Source of the DNA: Falsiroseomonas frigidaquae
GTDB lineage: Bacteria > Pseudomonadota > Alphaproteobacteria > Acetobacterales > Acetobacteraceae
DNA length: 64,000 nucleotides
NCBI RefSeq assembly: GCF_012163145.1
Contig: NZ_JAAVTX010000004.1
Location: forward strand, 558,001 to 622,000
Direction of reading: 5' to 3'
Shown here: positions 58,926 through 64,000 of the stretch, one piece after another
Position numbering within the stretch: position 1 is the first letter of the stretch
How the letters are laid out: every line of letters begins with the position of its first letter
The notes under the pieces: generated by a model
What the model saw: only the letters and a program-made list of their open reading frames with translations
What the model was told of the DNA's origin: nothing
Databases searched by the model: none
Position numbers and translations under genes: made by a program

Positions 58926-60536
58926 TTGCGCAGGGTTCGGCAGGATGAACAGCCCTCCCTCCTCTCGACCACCCCGCCTTCCTCTGCGCAAAGGCGGCTC
59001 GCGGCGGGCGTCATGGCGTCGCTGCTGTTCGGCCTGGCCCTTGCGGCGCCGCATGCGCAGACACCGCTGGCGGGCTCCGAAGTGCTGCTGCCGGCCTATG
59101 CCGCGGCGCTGGTGGTCATCGAGCTGGTCACCGGGGCGCTGCTGCTCGCACTGTTCTCCGTGCACCGCATCCTCGCCGTGATGCTGCTTGCCGCCGCCTA
59201 CCTGTTTTCCGGCCTGATGGCCGTGCCCTGGGCGCTGACCTTTCCGGGCGTCTTCGACGCCATGGGCCTGCCGCCGGCCGGGCCGCAGACCACCGCCTCC
59301 ATTGCCGCGGTGCGCCGGCTCGGCTTCGCGCTGCTGCTGCTGACCTATGCGGTGCTGGCATGCCGGCAGACGCGCAGGGCGGCGCCGCGGTACAGCGGAA
59401 TGGTCATCGCAGCCTGCATCCTGGCGGTGTTCGCCGCCGCCGCCGGCCTCGCGGTCCTCATTATCCGGAACGACGCGCTGCTGCCGCGCTTCATGATGGA
59501 TGCGGCGACCATCACCGTGAACTGGACCTATTTCGCCGTCCTGGTCGCCGCGGTCTACGCCGCCACGCTCGCCATCCTGCTGCTGCGCGGCTGGTCGGTG
59601 CTGGACCTGTGGCTCACCGTCGTCACCTTCTCGCTGCTCATCGACATCCTGATGCTGAGCTTCATCAGCGAAGGGCTGCGCCTCAGCCTCGGCTGGTGGG
59701 CGGGGCGGCTCTATGGGCTGGTGGCCGCCATGGTGGTGCTGCTCGTGCTGCTGGCGCAGACCACGGCGCTGTCCGCGCAGCTGACCCGCGCAGTCGCGGC
59801 GGAGCGGCGGGCGCGCGAAGCACGGCTGCTCTCGATGCAGGCGCTGTCCGCCTCCATCGCGCATGAGGTCAACCAGCCCCTGGCCAGCATGGTGACCAAC
59901 GCGGATGCCGGGCTACGCTGGCTGGCGCGGAACCCGCCGGACCTTGCCGAGACCCGCGCGGCGCTGGAGCGGATCGGCCGCGAGGGACTGCGCGCCGGCC
60001 GCATCATCGACGGTATCCGCGCCATCTTCCGCAAGGGCGGGCAGGAACGGGCGGCGCTGGACCTCAACCGGCTGCTGCAGGCCGTGCTGACGCGCTGCGA
60101 GGCGGAGGCACGCCCGCATGGCGTGACGCTGGAATTGCGGCTGGGCGAGCGGCTGCCGCCGGTCAGCGGCAGCGCGGCACAGCTGGAACAGGTGGTTTCC
60201 AACCTCGCCACCAATGCCTTCGAGGCGATGTCGGGCATCAAGGGCCGGCCGCTCGTACTGCGCATCACCAGCCATGCGGCCCCGGAGGGCGAGGTGCAGG
60301 TCTCCTTCGCCGATACCGGGCATGGCGTTGCCGAGGAGCAACGGCGCCACATCTTCGAGCCATTCTTCACCACCAAGCCGGAGGGGACGGGCATGGGCCT
60401 GATGTACTGCCAGTCGATCCTGGAGGCGCATGGCGGCCGCTTGTGGGTCGAGGACAACGTGCCGCACGGCGCCATCTTCCACTTCGCCCTGCCGGCCGCC
60501 CCCGGCGCCGCGGCGCCGCGGGACATCGCCGCATGA
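58926..60536 (+). CDS. MASE4-domain sensor histidine kinase (FixL-like catalytic part)
   Basis: 536 residues from TTG 58926, chosen because GGAGG at 58914-58918 lies 7 nt upstream; the earlier in-frame ATG adds an unlikely N-terminus. About eight membrane helices (MASE4 type: RLAAGVMASLLFGLALAAPH, LPAYAAALVVIELVTGALLL) form the sensor. The kinase core has LSASIAHEVNQPLASMVTNA with phospho-acceptor His313, then VSNLATNAFEAM, DTGHGV and GTGMGLMYCQSI. The stop overlaps the regulator start by 4 bp. The signal is unknown. Confidence 0.88.
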   Translation: MRRVRQDEQPSLLSTTPPSSAQRRLAAGVMASLLFGLALAAPHAQTPLAGSEVLLPAYAAALVVIELVTGALLLALFSVHRILAVMLLAAAYLFSGLMAVPWALTFPGVFDAMGLPPAGPQTTASIAAVRRLGFALLLLTYAVLACRQTRRAAPRYSGMVIAACILAVFAAAAGLAVLIIRNDALLPRFMMDAATITVNWTYFAVLVAAVYAATLAILLLRGWSVLDLWLTVVTFSLLIDILMLSFISEGLRLSLGWWAGRLYGLVAAMVVLLVLLAQTTALSAQLTRAVAAERRAREARLLSMQALSASIAHEVNQPLASMVTNADAGLRWLARNPPDLAETRAALERIGREGLRAGRIIDGIRAIFRKGGQERAALDLNRLLQAVLTRCEAEARPHGVTLELRLGERLPPVSGSAAQLEQVVSNLATNAFEAMSGIKGRPLVLRITSHAAPEGEVQVSFADTGHGVAEEQRRHIFEPFFTTKPEGTGMGLMYCQSILEAHGGRLWVEDNVPHGAIFHFALPAAPGAAAPRDIAA

Positions 60537-61138
60537 CCCCGGTGGTCTTCATCATCGACGACGACCAGGCGATCCGCGAATCGCTGCAGAGCCTGTTGCG
60601 TTCGGTGGGCCACGAGGTGCAGGCGCATGCCTCGACGCGGGATTTCCTCGCCGCGCCACGCCGCGATGCTCCCGGCTGCCTGGTGCTGGATGTACGCCTG
60701 CCCGGCCAGAGCGGGCTGGAGTTCCAGCGTGCGCTGGCCCAGCTCGGCCTGCCGCTGCCGATCATCTTCATCACCGGCCATGGCGATGTGCCGATGTCGG
60801 TTGCCGCCATGAAGGCGGGCGCCATCGAGTTCCTGACCAAGCCCTTCCGCGACCAGGACCTGCTCGATGCCGTGCATCGCGGCATCGCGCTCAGCGAGGC
60901 CCGCCGCGACGATGCCGCGGCGCTGGCGGTGCTGCAGGCGCGCTATGCGACGCTGACGCAGCGGGAGCGGGAGATCATGACCATGGTCGCCGCCGGGCAG
61001 CTTAACAAGCAGGTCGCGGCGCAGCTCAATCTCAGCGAGATCACCGTGAAGGTGCATCGCGCGCAGGCGATGGCGAAGATGCAGGCGCGGTCGCTGCCTG
61101 ATCTGGTGCGCATGGTGGACCGGCTCTCGCTCCGCTAG
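60533..61138 (+). CDS. FixJ-family response regulator
   Basis: 201 residues. The receiver has FIIDDD, phospho-acceptor Asp53 (VLDVRLPGQSG), ITGHGDVPMSV and Lys103 (LTKPFR). The C-terminal LuxR helix-turn-helix shows LTQREREIMTMVAAGQLNKQ and LSEITVKVHRAQAMAKM. ATG 60533 overlaps the kinase stop, forming a FixL/FixJ-type pair. Targets are unknown; the decayed LuxR-type fragment at 58.5 kb is a degenerate relative. Confidence 0.92.
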   Translation: MTPVVFIIDDDQAIRESLQSLLRSVGHEVQAHASTRDFLAAPRRDAPGCLVLDVRLPGQSGLEFQRALAQLGLPLPIIFITGHGDVPMSVAAMKAGAIEFLTKPFRDQDLLDAVHRGIALSEARRDDAAALAVLQARYATLTQREREIMTMVAAGQLNKQVAAQLNLSEITVKVHRAQAMAKMQARSLPDLVRMVDRLSLR

Positions 61139-61410
61139 GCCCGGCGGCACCATACCTTTGTATAGGCGTCCTGGCGCAGGGGTCATGGCCGCCACATGGC
61201 GTCGCCCGCCAAGCCGGGGCGCGCGCGGACACGGGTCCGTGGTGAGGGCGCGCGGCGATGGTCGTAGCCGAAGGATCAGGCCCGGCCATACCAGCGCATA
61301 ATTGCTCCAACCCTGCCATTCTCGGCATCGTCCGACCCGCATCGGATCCCTCCGGTGTAGGCGATCCGGCGCCTCGGTGCCGGGCCTGATCCCCAGGAAG
61401 GACCATCCCG

Positions 61411-61767
61411 ATGAGGCATCCCCACGCCGTTGCCGCCACCCTGCTGCTGGCCGCCGCCGCGCTGCCCGCCGCCACGTCGCCGGCCGCCGCACAGACCCTG
61501 ATGAGCTGCCAGGTGCAGGAGGTCCGCGGTTCCGGTGAGAACGTCGAGATCGTCTACAACATGAACTGCATGCCCGTGGTGGGCGGCGACGCCACCCGCG
61601 TGGAACCGACCGGCAACGGTGAATACCGCGTCACCTACGGCAATGGCCGCCCGGCCTTCGGCGGCGGCCCCGTCTACATCCTGCGCTTCAACAGCGAGTT
61701 CGGGGCCCCCGGCGAGACCCGCTACGGCGCGCCGCTGGACGGCAACCCCGGCACCGCGCGCCGCTGA
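61411..61767 (+). CDS. Small secreted hypothetical protein
   Basis: 118 residues with a signal peptide ending at SPAAAQ. The mature part has two cysteines (MSCQVQEVRGSGENVEIVYN and MNCMPVV), likely disulfide-bonded in the periplasm, and ends in a Gly-rich stretch. AGGAC lies just upstream of ATG 61411. No family was recognised. Possibly FixJ-type regulon member by position only. Confidence 0.68.
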   Translation: MRHPHAVAATLLLAAAALPAATSPAAAQTLMSCQVQEVRGSGENVEIVYNMNCMPVVGGDATRVEPTGNGEYRVTYGNGRPAFGGGPVYILRFNSEFGAPGETRYGAPLDGNPGTARR

Positions 61768-61859
61768 CGCCGATGGCAGGCCCCGGCGCGCCCCCGGCGA
61801 AGGCGGCCTGCATCGCCTGACACCGCCCCTGCCAGGGGATCCTTCCAAGGATGACACCC

Positions 61860-62513
61860 ATGCCCGAAGCCAAGCCCATACCCGGTGCGCAGCTGCTGAC
61901 GCCCGGCGACCACACGCTGGTGATGATCGACTTCCAGCCGCAGATGGCCTTCGCGACCAAATCCATCAGCGCCATCGAGCTGCGCAACAACGCCGCGCTG
62001 CTGGCGCGCGCCGCCAAGGGATTCGGTGTCGCCACCATCCTGACCACCGTTGCCGCCAAGGGCTTCTCCGGCCCGATGTTCGAGGAGGTGACGGCCCCCT
62101 TCCCGGACCTGCCGCTGCTGGACCGCACCAGCATGAATGCGTGGGAGGATGCGGCGGTGACGGCGGAGGTGAACCGCCTCGGCAAGTCCCGGATCGTGCT
62201 CAGCGGGCTCTGGACCTCGGTCTGCATCGTCGGCCCCGCGCTGTCCGCGCGCGACCAGGGCTTCGACGTCTATGTAGTGGCCGATGCCTGCGGCGATGTC
62301 TCGGCTGAAGCGCATGACCGCGCGATGGACCGGATGGTGCAGGCCGGCTGCGTGCCGATGACCTCGCTGCAATACATGCTGGAGCTGCAGCGCGACTGGG
62401 CGCGGGCCGAGACCTACGACATGACGACCGGCGTGGCCCGCCAGCTCGGCGGGGCCTATGGCATCGGCATCACCTATGCAAAGTCCATGTTCGGCGCCAG
62501 CGAAGGGCATTGA
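61860..62513 (+). CDS. Isochorismatase-like cysteine hydrolase (YcaC-type)
   Basis: 217 residues from ATG 61860, 8 nt after AAGGA; ATG 61851 is possible. The isochorismatase fold has the Asp in HTLVMIDFQPQMAF, a Lys region (LGKSRIVLSGLWTS) and catalytic Cys in TSVCIVGPAL. Closest in appearance to YcaC-like hydrolases of unknown substrate. It starts a three-gene unit with XapX and an amidohydrolase, a combination seen in other proteobacteria. Confidence 0.85.
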   Translation: MPEAKPIPGAQLLTPGDHTLVMIDFQPQMAFATKSISAIELRNNAALLARAAKGFGVATILTTVAAKGFSGPMFEEVTAPFPDLPLLDRTSMNAWEDAAVTAEVNRLGKSRIVLSGLWTSVCIVGPALSARDQGFDVYVVADACGDVSAEAHDRAMDRMVQAGCVPMTSLQYMLELQRDWARAETYDMTTGVARQLGGAYGIGITYAKSMFGASEGH

Positions 62514-62520
62514 GACGCAG

Positions 62521-62757
62521 ATGGCGCCCTACATCATCTCGACGCTGCTCGGGCTCGGCGTGGGCGTCACCTATGGGCTGTTCGGCGTGCGCTCTCCCGC
62601 ACCACCGGTGATCGCGCTGCTCGGCCTGCTTGGCATGCTGGTGGGCGAACAGGCGGTCGGATGGTGGCGCGGCCATGTCGACCTGGCGCAGGCCGTGTCG
62701 CGCATCTGCACGCACGGCACGCATCAGGCGAAACCGGAAGGGAAGCACGAGACATGA
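62521..62757 (+). CDS. XapX domain-containing membrane protein (DUF1427)
   Basis: 78 residues. Two hydrophobic segments (YIISTLLGLGVGVTYGLFGV, PPVIALLGLLGMLVGEQAVG) form the XapX hallmark. It is a small inner-membrane protein of unknown function. The start is 7 nt after the cysteine hydrolase stop, and its TGA overlaps the amidohydrolase start. Confidence 0.82.
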   Translation: MAPYIISTLLGLGVGVTYGLFGVRSPAPPVIALLGLLGMLVGEQAVGWWRGHVDLAQAVSRICTHGTHQAKPEGKHET

Positions 62758-64000
62758 CCGACGGGCACGACCTCATCCTCGTCAATGGCCGCTTCACCAC
62801 GCTGGACCGCGCGAACCCGGCGCCGGAAGCTGTCGCCATCGCCGGCGGCCGCTTCGCCGGGGTGGGCGACCTGCGCGATCTGCGCGACGGCGCCGGCCCT
62901 GCCACGCGGGTGATCGACCTCGGCGGTCGCCGCGTCATCCCCGGGCTGATCGACAGCCACATGCACATCATCCGCGGCGGGCTGAACTACAACATGGAGC
63001 TGCGCTGGGACGGCGTGGCAAGTCTTGCGGATGCCATGGCTATGCTGCGCGCCCAGGTGGCGGTGACGCCGCCGCCGCAATGGGTCCGCGTGGTCGGCGG
63101 GTTTACGCGGCATCAATTTGCCGAGAAGCGCCTGCCGACGATCGAGGAGCTGAACGCCGCGGCGCCCGACACGCCGGTCTTCATCCTGCACCTGTATGAC
63201 CGCGCCTTGCTGAACGCCGCGGCACTTCGCGTCGTCGGCTATACGAAGGACACGCCGGACCCGCCGGGCGGCGAGATCCAGCGCGATGCCGCGGGCAACC
63301 CCACCGGGCTGCTGCTGGCGCGCCCCAACGCCACCATCCTGTATGCCACGCTGGCGCGTGGCCCGAAGCTGCCGCCGGATTACCAGCTGAACTCCACGCG
63401 GCATTTCCTGCGGGAGATGAACCGGCTCGGCGTCACCGGCGTGATCGATGCAGGCGGCGGCTTCCAGAACTACCCCGAGGATTACGAGATCATCCGCAAG
63501 CTGCATGCGGATGGGGAGCTGACGCTGCGCATTGCCTACAACCTGTTCACCCAGAAGAAGGGCGAGGAGGTTGCGGACTTCACCCGCTGGGCCGGCATGG
63601 TTCAGCCCGGGCAGGGCGATGACAGCCTTCGCCACAATGGCGCCGGCGAGATGCTGGTCTTCTCCGCCGCCGATTTCGAAGATTTCCGGGAGCCGCGCCC
63701 GGAGCTGCCGGCGGAGATGGAGGCGGAGCTCGAGCAGGTGGTCCGCGTGCTGGTCGCCAACCGCTGGCCCTGGCGCCTGCACGCCACCTATGACGAGACG
63801 ATCACCCGCGCGCTGGATGTCTTCGAGAAGGTCAACCGCGACCAGCCGATCGATGGCCTGCACTGGATCTTCGACCATTGCGAGACCATCAGCGACCGCA
63901 ACATCGACCGCGTCGCGGCGCTCGGCGGCGGCATCGCGGTGCAGCACCGCATGATGTACCAGGGCGAGGATTTTGCGGAGCGCTACGGCGCGGAGGCGAC
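62754..64000 (+). CDS. Amidohydrolase (YtcJ-like, Amidohydro_3), 3' truncated by window edge
   Basis: About 415 residues are visible and the frame is still open at base 64000. The start ATG 62754 overlaps the XapX stop. MTDGHDLILVNGRFTTLDRA, GGRRVIPGLIDSHMHIIRGG (metal-binding His pair), LGVTGVIDAGGGFQN and LHWIFDHCETI are typical of long exo-type metal-dependent hydrolases that cleave amide or related bonds. It belongs to the cysteine hydrolase-XapX-amidohydrolase unit; the substrate is unknown. Confidence 0.88.
   Translation, partial: MTDGHDLILVNGRFTTLDRANPAPEAVAIAGGRFAGVGDLRDLRDGAGPATRVIDLGGRRVIPGLIDSHMHIIRGGLNYNMELRWDGVASLADAMAMLRAQVAVTPPPQWVRVVGGFTRHQFAEKRLPTIEELNAAAPDTPVFILHLYDRALLNAAALRVVGYTKDTPDPPGGEIQRDAAGNPTGLLLARPNATILYATLARGPKLPPDYQLNSTRHFLREMNRLGVTGVIDAGGGFQNYPEDYEIIRKLHADGELTLRIAYNLFTQKKGEEVADFTRWAGMVQPGQGDDSLRHNGAGEMLVFSAADFEDFREPRPELPAEMEAELEQVVRVLVANRWPWRLHATYDETITRALDVFEKVNRDQPIDGLHWIFDHCETISDRNIDRVAALGGGIAVQHRMMYQGEDFAERYGAEA

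Noticed and set aside
1-64000. CRISPR arrays, rRNA genes, riboswitches or prophage modules
   Set aside because: No regularly spaced direct repeats, no rRNA-like stretches, no recognisable aptamer and no phage structural genes were seen.

Overview
The window reads as chromosome of a high-GC alphaproteobacterium, most likely an Acetobacteraceae/Roseomonas-type member of Rhodospirillales. This is inferred from GC-rich codon use, the style of the gene families and the Caulobacter-type tad/cpa locus; there is no rRNA or other phylogenetic marker. Genes are dense, often translationally coupled through ATGA or TGATG overlaps, and most long ORFs on the opposite strand are GC-rich shadows.

Region by region. 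0-5.5 kb: end of a DUF1800/DUF1501 pair, a DUF2269 + SDR-DoxX pair, DNA topoisomerase IB and exonuclease III. 5.5-9.2 kb: an envelope/stress cluster (lipoprotein, PRC-barrel, CsbD, PepSY, AI-2E family permease). 9.3-12.8 kb: a four-gene phosphonate-type ABC importer (phnD, phnC, two phnE), followed by an enolase-superfamily enzyme and a DUF533 protein. 14.7-23.9 kb: an iron-regulated locus with two matching Fur-type boxes. It holds a heme-type TonB receptor, a YejA-type binding protein, a YejB-type permease, a permease fused to two ATPase domains, a protein resembling HemS, and a PhyH dioxygenase. 24.2-24.9 kb: an isoprenylcysteine methyltransferase-like protein and tRNA-Gly(GCC).

25.3-48 kb is mosaic and accessory. 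Remnants of the same IS3-type element lie near both ends in opposite orientation. Between them are (i) a LacI-controlled catabolic island: an HpsN/HisD-like dehydrogenase, an SDR, a LacI regulator, a sugar-type ABC importer, a bicupin, a MetE-like methyltransferase and an AllE-like cupin, with two matching palindromic operators; (ii) a flavin reductase; (iii) a decayed stretch with an orphan 2Fe-2S subunit, a stub of its molybdenum partner and a truncated DUF6544 copy; (iv) an OmpR-type two-component pair; (v) a TetR gene divergent from a membrane-FAD oxidoreductase fusion, with tandem operators; (vi) about 3.7 kb of poorly coding DNA, small hypotheticals and gene fragments.

48.3-57 kb is a Flp/Tad pilus operon (flp, cpaA, cpaB, cpaC, small lipoprotein, cpaE, cpaF, tadB, tadC, tadD) without tadE/F/G. 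57.3-64 kb: a Tat-exported alpha/beta hydrolase, a LuxR-type regulator remnant, a MASE4 histidine kinase with a FixJ-type regulator, a small secreted protein, and a cysteine hydrolase-XapX-amidohydrolase operon running off the right edge.

The strongest candidates for something undescribed are the Fur-boxed Yej-type importer/heme locus and the LacI-controlled HpsN-like/MetE-like/cupin island. Their substrates are inferred, not shown.
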